A stretch of DNA of 64,000 bases from Macrotrachela quadricornifera. Lineage: Eukaryota > Rotifera > Eurotatoria > Philodinida > Philodinidae. The first letter of the stretch is position 1. Every line of letters begins with the position of its first letter. Positions 47,601-58,137 of this stretch are shown here, piece after piece. Both the position numbers and the translations under genes were made by a program. The stretch is taken from positions 1 through 64,000 of the forward strand of contig JAJEKB010022026.1 in assembly GCA_022393335.1 (NCBI GenBank). The letters are read 5' to 3'. Under the pieces are notes generated by a model that had not been told where the DNA came from, did not search any database, and saw nothing but the letters and a program-made list of their open reading frames with translations.

Positions 47601-49659
47601 TAAGATCAAAACAGGATGGAGAAGTAAAAATCGAAAACAACGAAAATGAAAAAATTTATATGTATTTTTTTTTTATAATATAGGTTGACCAAAATTTATT
47701 TGATAAAGTTTGGCCAAGTTTACGTGTATTAGCACGTTCATCACCACAAGATAAATATGTACTTGTAAAAGGTATAATTGCATCAAAAGTAAATCCATCA
47801 CGTGAAGTTGTTGCTGTAACTGGTGATGGAACAAATGATGGACCTGCATTAAAAAAAGCAGATGTTGGTTTTGCTATGGTTAGTTAAATTCACTTTTTTT
47901 TTTTATGAAATATTTATCTTTAATTCGTTTTTTTTTCTTTTCTTTTTTAGGGTATACAAGGTACTGATGTTGCTAAAGAAGCATCCGATATAATACTTGT
48001 TGATGATAATTTTAATTCAATTGTTAAAGCTGTTATGTGGGGACGAAATGTATATGATTCAATAGCAAAATTTCTTCAATTTCAATTAACTGTTAATTTT
48101 GTTGCCGTATTTTGTGCATTTATTGGAGCATGTATTGTTAAAGAATCACCATTACGTGCTGTACAAATGTTATGGGTAAATTTAATTATGGATACATTAG
48201 CATCATTAGCACTTGCTACTGAAGTTCCAAATGAAGAATTATTAACACGTAAACCATATGGACGTACACGACCATTAATATCTCGAACAATGATGAAAAA
48301 TATTATTGGTCATGCAATATATCAATTAGGTGTTATGCTTTTTATTTTATTTGCTGGTAGGAAAATAAAAAAAAAAGAAGGATTTAAATTAATTTTTTTT
48401 GTTTTTTTTGTAAAGGACCAATAGTATTCGATATAGATGATGGTCGTCCAGTTGATAATGTTTTTCGACCATCAGAACATTTTACAATGATATTTAATGT
48501 TTTTGTATTAATGACATTATTTAATGAATTAAATTGTCGAAAAATCCATGGAGAAAAAAATGTTTTTAATGGAATATTTACAAATCCAATTTTTTATGGT
48601 ATATGGATTGTAACATTTGTCGTACAAATTGTTCTCGTACAATATGGTACAGTTGCATTTTCATGTGTTGCATTAACACTTGAACAGTGGATGTGGTGTC
48701 TGTTTTTTGGTGTTACAGTTCTTCTATGGAATCATGTATATATATATATACAATAAAAAAAAAAGAAAATAATTTTTTTGTTTTTTTAAGGTGGTTAATA
48801 TAATCCCGGTGACACGTCATATGCCGAAATGGGGTGCAGGTGAAGTTTATGAACAAACATTATCTGCTGATTTAGGACAAGACGGAGCAACAAGACCAGG
48901 AGCAAGTTTAACAAAAGGACAAATACTTTGGTTAAGAGGAATAACACGTCTTCAAACACAGGTATGTAATAAAAAAAAAACGACACTATCTTCTTCTTCT
49001 TCTTATTGCAATAAAACAAAAACAAACAATAATCTTACTTTATTATTTGTTTGTTTTATTTATTCTACTTGCTTCAATGCATGGATAGCTATAATTAACT
49101 ATAACAGATAAGCCTATTCTGAATTATAATATAATAAGGATAAACTTCAATTGAAAAAAAAAAAAACTTTTTTTTTATTATTTATTAATTTTTTATTAAT
49201 CGATATGACAGGTGCAAGTCGTTAAAACTTTCCAAGAACATGTCGCCAAATCGCCGTCTTCCCAATGGTAACCATCATCACCTATACGAAAGCGCATGTG
49301 CGCTATACTTCTATTCATACATCCTAAAATATCATCATATACACCCATTCTTTATGAGGTTTGACCCACCTGCTCGATATTTGTCCTACCTTTTCCCAAT
49401 GTGTTTTCCCTATTTATTTACTCGTATTGATGTGTATTTGTCTTCTATATGTTATGCTCTGGAGGAAAAAAAAACTAAAGAAGGAAACAAAAAAAAAATA
49501 AAATAAAGTATTCTTTTGTTTTTTTTTAATAATAATAACTATTTAATAACTTAATGCTTTTATTATTGTCTTGCTGCTATTTGTCTTGGCTTTCTTTTAA
49601 TTGATTGCTGAATTTATGAATGTTGTATGTGCACGATAGTTTATCTATTCTTCTTTATT

Positions 49660-49691
<32 letters not shown>

Positions 49692-51052
49692 CTAACTTCT
49701 TATGGTTTTTTTCTTCTTTCTTATACTATCTATTTTTGTTATGTATCTTCTTGTGATTTGTTCAATGAGAATATCTATCGATTTGTTTTTTCTTTTTATT
49801 CATGTAATTCTAGCTTCGTGTGATAAAAGCATTTCAAGATTCATTCGATCGACATCCACCGGATTTTATAACATTAGATCGGCTACGAGCCGCTATTGTA
49901 CCTAAATTTTCATCGTATTATCACGATAATCGACCTATTAATCCTACTAATCACGTAATTACCACTGATAAACAACAGCAACAACAACAACAACAGCCAC
50001 CATCATTACCAACTACTGAAATAACCCAACTTTAAACAAGAATTTAACAGAAAATATAAAACATATATATCAGTGGTCCCATGTCATCTATACGTCTAGT
50101 CTCCATATATATTTTTTCCTGTATTTCTATCATTAAATCATTCTATCCTACTATTATTTTTCTCATATATTTGCGCGCATTTAGAGTGTGTGTGTGTTTC
50201 TCTTTTATTCAGTTTTTTTTTTGCAAACGTGTGATAAAGTATGTCTTTTTCTTTTTTTTTAAATTGTATGTTACAGAAAAATTTCTTTCTTTTTTTTTCT
50301 TTCTTTCTTTCTTTATATTTTTCTCTATCTTTGTTCTCTGGAAAATCAGTCAGTCATAGTTGAGCGGTGCTATACAACAGGTGGATGGCAATGTCGAACG
50401 TAATGAGATATTAAAACAAAAAATATAGATATTTATATATGATAACAAAAAATTTTAATGTCCTAAGTCAAAAAAAACAAAGAGAATATAATACACCGAG
50501 TGATGATGACTGTCTATCCCCTTTCTTTATATATTCCCTCTATCCTTAGACTAGATAGATATATCAATTTTATTCTTCTTTTTTTTTTTTTGTTTCTGTT
50601 TTTTTTTTTCGTCTTTGTGTTCTTTTTCTTTTGTGATGAAGATGAGGATGATGATTATGATCATGTCTGTAGTTGAATAATAAGTATATGAAAATAATTA
50701 AAAGTTCTTTTCTTATTCATTTTGTATCAATATAACAAGTAAACAGGTAGGAAACTATAGTTACTTTAATACACTTTAATGTTGTTGTTTTTCAACTAAT
50801 CAAATGCACTCTAGTGAATTAAATGAACAAGTTAATTATCCTTTTTCTTCTTCTTCCTTCACTTTTTAACATTTACTTTTTTTTTTAATAGAATATTAAT
50901 CTTATGTCTCTTTTTTTTTCTTTTCATCTTTATAGATCGCCGTAGTCGATGCATTTTATCAACCACAATTACCTAATCAACCATTATTATCTCTTTTATC
51001 TAAAACACTAGCACGTAATGGTTTGAATCATATGGGAACACATTTAGAATGA
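44623..51052 (+). CDS. ATP2B: Plasma-membrane calcium-transporting ATPase (PMCA, P2B type) with three alternative 3' exons
   Basis: Fourteen common exons: 44623-44818, 44882-45094, 45151-45498, 45561-45701, 45775-45834, 46005-46169, 46331-46400, 46456-46588, 46656-46913, 46964-47623, 47684-47878, 47951-48356, 48416-48735, 48791-48961, for 1112 residues. One of three terminal exons follows: 49212-49271, 49814-50035 or 50936-51052. Motifs: actuator [12 protein letters not shown]4 [19 protein letters not shown], phosphorylation [13 protein letters not shown] (Asp469), hinge [20 protein letters not shown], and TM6 [15 protein letters not shown]. The calmodulin-binding region starts [15 protein letters not shown] and is completed by the alternative exon. 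The pump exports Ca2+ across the plasma membrane using ATP and is released from autoinhibition by calmodulin. Exon 5 (60 nt, phase-neutral) lies in the A-M3 loop and could be skipped, like splice site A of vertebrate PMCAs. Confidence 0.94.
49212..49507 (+). other. PMCA alternative terminal exon a
   Basis: Spliced in phase after CAG at 48961 this reads [19 protein letters not shown] and stops at 49269-49271; AATAAA at 49502-49507 would end the transcript. It could also be an internal exon through the GTAACC donor overlapping the stop. The first residues continue the calmodulin-binding helix. Confidence 0.6.
49814..50035 (+). other. PMCA alternative terminal exon b
   Basis: It follows TTCTAG at 49808-49813 and encodes 73 residues beginning [11 protein letters not shown], closest to the vertebrate IRVVKAFRSSL form. 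It has a poly-Gln tract (eight Q) and ends TTEITQL, where Thr at -2 and Leu at 0 fit a class I PDZ ligand, as do the ETSL/ETSV ends of vertebrate PMCA b-forms. Confidence 0.75.
50936..51052 (+). other. PMCA alternative terminal exon c
   Basis: It follows TTTATAG at 50929-50935 and encodes 38 residues: [18 protein letters not shown] then [16 protein letters not shown], ending at the TGA at 51050-51052; AATAAA lies at 51222-51227. An Asp in place of the basic residue of exons a and b predicts weaker calmodulin binding. Confidence 0.7.
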
Positions 51053-52850
51053 TTCAAATAATTCTTTTATTTCATTTTTCTGTATGCATATATCTTTAAA
51101 GCCTTTTTTTTCTCTTTTTAATTTCTGTTAAATGTGATAAAAATAACTTTTACTTCATTTTCTCACTCTCTCACTTTCTCTCTCTCTCTCTCTTTCTGTC
51201 AATGCTGTGTCAAACTAATAGAATAAAATAGTAGATGCGTTAGTTATAACGTCTAAAATATATTTATTTAAGTATTAATGATTGACAGAATATTTTTGCT
51301 AAATGATTATATTAAAGTGTTATTATGGGAATTGCACAAAATTTTCCCATATGTCTTTGGAAAATAATATCTGGATGATATTAGAGTTATTCATGAATAT
51401 TTTCTTTTACTTTGTAGAAAAATGAATTTTAACAGTAAAATTATACATGAATAAAATTAAAGTATATAGAATATTATGAAAATAGTCTGTATTTAGATCT
51501 TTTATCAATGATATCAATTTTAATTTAATACTTCATTTCTGCTCAAAATTTTTAATGTTTTTCTATCACAGAATCAAACTTTCTCTGTCTAGATTCATTC
51601 TATATATATTTTTTTTATATGAGAGCGCGTGTCAAGATACACAACATGGCAGAATCTTTTTTTAACTATTGCGTCTTGTTTTTTTAGGTAAAAAGTAAGA
51701 ATTTAAAAAAAAAGACTTTGTCGTGCTCCACATTCTGATTTGTTCTTAAACAACAAAAAAAAAATAAAATATACAGAGTGATCCTGAATAGCGAATGTTT
51801 CATCTCTAATTGAGTTATTTTTAACCCTCATTTAGTAAATATCTTGTTCAAACATCAGATTATATATAGAATTAGAAATTTTGTCATAATTTCCTCATTC
51901 CACATTAAACATGTCTAAAAAATTTTATGCTATTTAAACGTATCCAGATTCAAATAGATTTTTGAGAGAAACCTTAACAATAGAATTTGCTTACACTATC
52001 TGTACCAAAAAAAAAATTATAAAAAATAACTTTTTCTTTTTTAAATTGATTACCAGAATGCATTATTATTTTACAATTCTAACACAACGCATCTACATTT
52101 TTCAATGACTCATGTATCAAAGCCCAAAAATGACTTCAATTGAGATTAGATCTGCATAAAATTTCATCTAATCAATAGATATATACGAATAAGTTCAAAC
52201 AAATAGGTTTTTAAGCCCGTAATAACCTATACAGTCTTGGAAAAATTGTACTTCCTTCTTTGTGTATTAATATAAAAATCGAAGCAATCAATCACTCTTT
52301 TTGAAACTGTATATACTATCGATGATATTGCAATAGTATCAATTTGTTATTTATACGTTGCTAACGAGGTAGAATGTACATTTTCTAATAATTGGATGTT
52401 AGTGTCAGTGATGGTAGATTATTTATATTAATATATATTTTTTTGATACCTAAACGTTTGATAATAAATCAACAACTTTTTTTTTGTCAAAGCATTAGGT
52501 TACAACACAAATATCTTATATACCAAGCAGCATGTATGGCAAATGTGTTTAGTTAATAGTTTCAAACAGAATTATAATTTGACGAAAGAAGCAGAGAATA
52601 TTGCTCAAATATGTAAAAAAATTCTCATTGTTCAATTTTTGACAACGTTCAATTGTTTCTAAGCAAAAATGTAGTAATCAATTAATGAATGGTTGATAGT
52701 TCAGTATTAGTCACAATTTAGTAGAATAAATTCATTTACTAACAATTTATTGGACAGAAAAACATTGCAATAAGAAATAACCCTTTTAATCATCACAGAA
52801 TGAGGGGTTGCCGATCTCCGTAAAAAATGGGTATCGTACTATTCCCCATG
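51053..52850. other. Intergenic stretch downstream of PMCA
   Basis: It contains the PMCA 3' UTR and a (CT)n run near 51176-51193. No gene recognised. Confidence 0.45.
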
Positions 52851-53330
52851 GGATATCGATACTCCTATCAAATTTTGCGATATCTCTGCAACACCATAAA
52901 CCTGCATTCATATTAGAATCTGTACAGGATATCGTCAAATTCTGAACGACATCGTTTGAACAAACACATATTAAACGTTTACAATAGGACAACGTCTTTT
53001 TCCTGGTGGAACTCGTAGGCAGATCGCTTGCATTTCTATAGGATATCGTCAAATTCTAAAGTATATCCTTTGAACAATCATATATCAAGCATTTGCAATT
53101 GAACAACATGTTTTCGTAACGAAACTCATAGGCAGATCGTTTCCATTTCTACAGGATATCGTTCAATGCTAAAGAATATCGTTTAAATAACGACATATCA
53201 AACATTTACAGTAGGTTAATGTGTTTTCCTAGTAGAACTCGTAGGCACATCGACAGGATATCGTTCTATAATGAAGGATATCGTTCTATAATGAAGGATA
53301 TCGTTTGAATAACCATATATGAAACATTGG
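52851..53330. repeat. Degenerate ~113-bp tandem repeat beginning GGATATCG
   Basis: Units start at 52927, 53041 and 53154 (114, 113 and 102 bp), preceded by a partial unit at 52851 and followed by two exact 20-bp units (GGATATCGTTCTATAATGAA at 53256 and 53276) and a partial unit. Each full unit carries GGATATCGT at the start and AGGCAGATCG-like sequence near its end. An 88-codon minus-strand frame over part of it is a by-product. Confidence 0.8.
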
Positions 53331-53613
53331 CTATGATTTAAGTGGTCAGTAGAATAAATGAAATGGATTGTAAAATCAGTAAAATATATGGATCGTCACC
53401 AGAATAAACGAATGATCTGTAGATTGAATGAATGTTCAGTATTTTATTTAAATGGTCAGTTATTAAAATAATTTGGTTGATCAATACATTCAAAAACTAA
53501 TAAATTAAACGAAAATGTCACTATAAAAATCGAAATGTGTTATAACATGATTTACTTTTTTTTCTGATCTTCTTTCATACTATTACGTTATACAGATAAC
53601 AAGTATGATATAG
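53331..53613. other. Short spacer with imperfect AATGGTCAGTAGAATAAATGA-like motifs
   Basis: GGTCAGT, AGAATAAA and GAATGTTCAGT recur at short intervals from 53340 to 53460. Probably a decayed minisatellite; no gene. Confidence 0.35.
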
Positions 53614-54238
53614 ATATGGGCGTGGGCAGTCGCAAAGGTACTCGAAGGTATAGGATACGAAAGAATATTATTTTACGCAGGAGTAATAATGAATTTTATA
53701 GAAAACGAAAGCTCATCAAAAACAGGATTCATTGGTACTAAATAGTAATAGTTTTGTGAACTTTGTAATGTGGATCTGGAAAAATTTTGAGAAGGTACAA
53801 ACAGTTCCAGTTTAGAAAACTAATGTATCAATTATATATGGGGAAAAACAGTAATTTTTTTCATAGAATTAGCTCTTTTCATCATTTCTACTACGTCATC
53901 TGTTCCGAAACATCTTAAATAAATGCGGAGCAGAAAACTGAATCAAATAAGTGTGTTTTGCAACATATGAGGCAACTGAAATAATAAAGGGAGCTAATTT
54001 TATGAAAAATGTTGCTATTTTTCTGCATAGATAATTAATACCGTAGTTTTCTATACTGAAAATGTGTGAAATTTCTCAAAATTTCTATAGATCGACAATA
54101 GAGCGCTCACAAAACCTTTACTGTTTAGTACCAATAAATCCTGTTTTTTATGAGCTTTCGTTTGGTATAAAATTCATTATATACCCCTGCCTGGAATAAT
54201 ACTCTTTCCTGTCCTATATCTTGGAGCGCCGTCCCATG
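53614..54238. mobile_element. Foldback element (~625 bp)
   Basis: The left arm 53640-53760 and the right arm 54110-54230 are inverted copies of about 115 bp at roughly 80 percent. Shared blocks include GAATTTTATA, ACGAAAGCTCAT, AAAAACAGGATT and ATTGGTACTAAA. Pairing continues inward (TTTTTTCATAGAATTAGCTC / GAGCTAATTTTATGAAAAA). The ends are near TATGGGCG and CGTCCCAT. No coding content. Confidence 0.75.
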
Positions 54239-56026
54239 TCAAAGATGTACGGCAGGAACCGCTCGGATCTAATGAACTTCTGGCATATATCTGAAGCGGT
54301 ATTCCAGAACCGTTTCCGGATTTCGTTTCCCGTCTAGTTCCCGACGACTCTTGGATCTGGATTCAATCTTCGGATACGGTTATCGTATCTGGAACGAATT
54401 CCAATGATGATTCCTTTAATATTTTACGGATGAAAGATATGGATTACATCCCATCGTTTTCTGTCTAATAATGAAAAAAACGAAATAGGCTCTTATAAAT
54501 TCTTTATAGAACTGGAGTTCATGAACTGAATTTTTAATATTAGAATGCAGATTCATGTGTTGTTCGATTTGGACGAGCATTGCAGCGATAATTTCTACTT
54601 AATCAATCGGCGCTTTCTGGCGAACGTAGAGATTGTTCTCGCAAATTTTATTTCTGTTTCATTTGTGTAAACTTACATAAATAAAAAACAAAACAAAATT
54701 AAAATATAATATTCGACTGAAACCGGGCTACTAATTAGAATGTAACTCGAAAGCATTCATTGATTATGAACTCTTTTTTAATAAGGTAATAAGCAGTCAA
54801 AGAAATTATTGGGATGATCATTGGCGCTATGATAAATATGAATAATTTGAAAAATGAATAGAAGTGTATTTTCAAAAATGATTAAATTTCTTTCCATCAT
54901 TTTCGATTTAAAACTGAATTACAAACTGTTGTGGTGAAATTCATGTGTCTCCGCCGAAATCAATTGATTTATTCTATAATTCTGTAACGCAAGCATATAT
55001 CGCATCTATTTCGATGTAAAAAATCTCTATATGTTTGCTGAGCTATTTAAAGCTCATTCTCTTTATTTCTATTGTTATCATAGTGTTACTAAACACATAT
55101 TGATTATTTAACAAAAATACTCTCCGAAAAATTCATCATTAATTTTGCACAATAAAACTTATCAAAATAAAATACATCAAAGATTATCAATATAAACATA
55201 ATAAGTCGAATATTTTTTTAACCATCTTCGAAATAGGAATTATACACTAATTAATGTTTTCCTAATAAGGCATTGGTCATGTCTAATTATACGGCAGTGG
55301 AGCTATTTTTTTACAAACTAATATTTCATTCAGTAAAACAATGTTTATCAGTCACCTTTATATTGTTTTAAAAACATTTTCGAAGCCAATTAAATCATGA
55401 TGTTGACGCTTCTATATATATAGGTATATGTACGTGTGTATTCATTTTCTTACACTTACCAGCACTTCACAATCATCGCTACTCAGAAGGATAAAATAAT
55501 AGTTTTGCAGCAATGAGGCGTTTTGAACGATGCACCATATTTCTCATCATCAGGAATAAAATTGTATATAATAAATTTGAGAGAGTAAAATAATTTATCA
55601 AACAATATTTTATAAGAACTGATCTCATTTTGACAATATGTAATACTTAGATAAAAAATTTCCAAAACTTCAAATTCTCTAAACTGTCTATTTGATAAGA
55701 AATATACTTCAATTGATAAACGTTGTGTACTACTGCGACTATACCGCCAGTCAGCTTCATTAATTTTGATTTATTGCTTAAGCCCCCCCCCCCCCCCCGC
55801 AGAAACGAACTTTGTGATTTCTCATCCGATTTCAACGAAAATTTCAGAGAATGTTAGTCTTGGCTAGGAGAGACTGTGGTTAAAATATCTCCCCAAATCT
55901 CTAAGAAACGAATGAGTTACAGTCAAATTATTGGTCAAAAGTACCCTTTACGCTGGCAAGGATTTCGATATAAGGGTATTAGCTAATCATGTCGGGCTGG
56001 TTTTAGATTGTAGAGTGACCTGAGGA
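54239..56026. other. Intergenic stretch
   Basis: 54240-54420 is richer in G+C (CGGATCT, CCGGATTT and similar motifs) and may be a fragment of a mobile element. A run of 16 C is at 55783-55798. No gene recognised. Confidence 0.4.
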
Positions 56027-56188
56027 CTAGATCCTCCCAGGCTCCGACTTTTGAATTTCCCTTTGTTTGATTTTTAAAAACACTTTCTCGGAAAATGTTT
56101 AAATTCAAAGCGTTCATCCAAATGAAATATCCAAGTTTTTTATTTCAGCAAAAGAGAAATTCAAAAATCGGAGCCTGGGAGGATCTAG
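56027..56188. mobile_element. Foldback/MITE-like element (~162 bp)
   Basis: The ends CTAGATCCTCCCAGGCTCCG and CGGAGCCTGGGAGGATCTAG are perfect 20-bp inverted repeats; pairing continues inward with mismatches (ACTTTTGAATTTC / GAAATTCAAAAAT). The core is AT-rich. No target duplication assigned. Confidence 0.75.
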
Positions 56189-56525
56189 CCCTAACTCTCC
56201 TCTACATTGTTTTCATAGACGTGTTCAAAGCAGTCAGGATAGTTTAGTTACGGTTTGAATCATTGCATTTTTTATAGATCTGTGTTGAGATAATGATATC
56301 CTTGAATTAAAACTTTCATTACCATATGTTATTTTGTACAATTGAGGATCAACTCAGTCGAACTTGATGAATGTTACTTGCATTTAATTCAAATTGAATT
56401 AGGTAGCGAATTTTATAACAAATCTAATCGTGTAAAGATTAAGAAAGAACATTAAGCAAAAACTAATAGTTTATCCTGAGATAGTGTATTTTTAAAAAGT
56501 ATTTTATGTCCGAATTCTTTATGCT

Positions 56526-56752
56526 AATTAAGTTGAATCTATATATGGTTGAGTTATGTTCAACATAAAATTCTGCATCGAATTATATCAATTTACTATG
56601 AAATGGCTAGGCAAAATATATTTCGTCTTTCTCAGCCACACCCTTATTCATATGAAAAGTTTTTTGCCTAATCACTTCATACGAAATTGATATAATTCGG
56701 TGCAAAATTTCCCGATAAATCTAACTCAATCATTTTAGATCCAATTTAACTA
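56526..56752. mobile_element. Foldback element (~227 bp)
   Basis: Long inverted arms: CGAATTATATCAATTT at 56579-56594 against AAATTGATATAATTCG at 56685-56700, with GGCTAGGCAAAA / TTTTGCCTAATC inside and TAATTAAGTTGAATCT / GGATCCAATTTAACTA-like ends outside. Non-coding. Confidence 0.7.
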
Positions 56753-56868
56753 TCATATGAAATTTGAACAGGAAATCATTTTTAAAAATATCCTATTTAA
56801 GGATGAAGTCTTATTTTTGGCTCAATGATCTCTCTTGATCTTCACACGATTAGATTTGCCATAACATT

Positions 56869-57292
56869 CTCCACCTCAGAGTTGGAACCGGACGGGTTTT
56901 TTCCATCCGGTCCGGTCCGGCCGGATTCAAAATTTGTCCGGCCAGTATCCGGCCGGTTCATTTTTGGTGTCAAACTGGCGAAAATCCGGCCGAAATTCGA
57001 CAAAAATCCGGTTTCGTCCGGCCGGATTCAAAATTTGTCTGGTCCGGTCCGGCCGAAATCCGTCCGATTCATGTTTGATGTGAAACTGGTAAAAATCTGG
57101 CAGAAATTCAGTAGAAATCCGAGAAAAATCCGGCAAAAAAACGGCAGAAATCCGGTTTTATACAGTCGGATGAACTGGCAAAAATCCGATTTCGTCCGGC
57201 CGGATGAACTTTTCGTCCGGTCTTGTCCGATCTTGTCCGGTCCGGCCGGACCGGAGCCGGATTGCCGGACCGGTTCCAACTCTGCTCCACCT
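56869..57292. mobile_element. GC-rich 408-bp hAT-type non-autonomous element with perfect 8-bp target duplication
   Basis: The element spans 56877-57284, starts CAGAGTTGGAACCGG and ends CCGGTTCCAACTCTG, perfect 15-bp inverted repeats. The flanks are both ctccacct (56869-56876 and 57285-57292). The interior is a degenerate array of TCCGGCCGGA-like palindromes. A sub-unit of about 90 bp beginning TCCGGCCGGATTCAAAATTT is present twice (near 56925 and 57016). Long frames over it on both strands are repeats, not genes. Confidence 0.93.
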
Positions 57293-57702
57293 AATTCATC
57301 TTCAATTAAATATAACTCAAATATCGGAACGAATATTCACGGTAAAAACTTCAATTTGATAATAATTTTATTCATGTAAGAATTTATCACAATTATTATT
57401 TTATAGTTCTGAATTTTATTTTATATTTAAATTGAATTATTTTCTCTTTTAGATTTCAAATATTAAAATGAACCTATAAATGCATAAGTTATAAAAAAAA
57501 ATTTTATTTTTTTTGTTTCATTAGAAGTTCTGATAAATTGTTTGATTCATTTAATGGTTTTCTTTCTATATTTTATACTAAATTTATTTGACATAGAAAT
57601 ATGTCATCGTTAAATTTTCTTAGATAAAATATTCAAACCGAACTTTATACATAGATTGTTCAAAAAATCAATTAGAAAAATCGTCGATTTATTACGATGA
57701 AT
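57293..57702. other. Intergenic stretch
   Basis: AT-rich. Nothing recognised. Confidence 0.4.
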
Positions 57703-58137
57703 TCAATAATAATTTTTAACGAGGCGAATATATTTGAAAAATCCTTAGATAATAAAATCTTATTAAATCAATGCATTTACCTTCTGTTGTTAATGTATTT
57801 TTCGATGATGTTAACCACAATGAAATAATAATAGACAAAACTAAACCAAGTATAAGTATACCTAATAAAAGACCATAAAAAAAATGTTGAGAAATTTTTA
57901 CAGCATTCTGATAATTTTATTAATAATATTGATCTATATGTATAATAATATTATTTATATTGAAAGTTAATCATATATTAGTTATTTTTACCTTTTGTTT
58001 GAATTATTTTTATTGATATCATTAATGAAATTATCATTTGAAACAGTTTTATTCAAGAAATTTTTATTATGAGGTAAAGAAATATTTTCTGTTGACCATT
58101 CACTCATTTGGATATGTTGACAGGTCGTTTCAACCAT
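57703..58137 (-). CDS. Possible small single-pass membrane protein (or its relic)
   Basis: Three candidate exons. 57992-58137 encodes MVETTCQHIQMSEWSTENIS and then an Asn-rich stretch with sequons. 57781-57907 contains a clear membrane helix (FFYGLLLGILILGLVLSIII) followed by SLWLTSSKN. A last exon, ending at 57703, would read GFFKYIRLVKNYY and stop. The last two join well, but the first join is out of phase (phase 2 into a phase 0 exon), so either a tiny exon is missed or the gene is broken. Family unknown. Confidence 0.35.

Noticed and set aside
48962..49111. Read-through PMCA end after 48961 without splicing
   Set aside because: It would follow a clear GTATGT donor and reads low-complexity Ser/Lys/Asn sequence; the three spliced exons fit the family far better.
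52786..53052. 88-codon minus-strand frame
   Set aside because: It lies over the tandem repeat and has no family resemblance.
56825..57379. 184-codon frame and minus-strand counterparts
   Set aside because: They translate the CCGG palindromic array of a transposable element and run past its ends; not genes.
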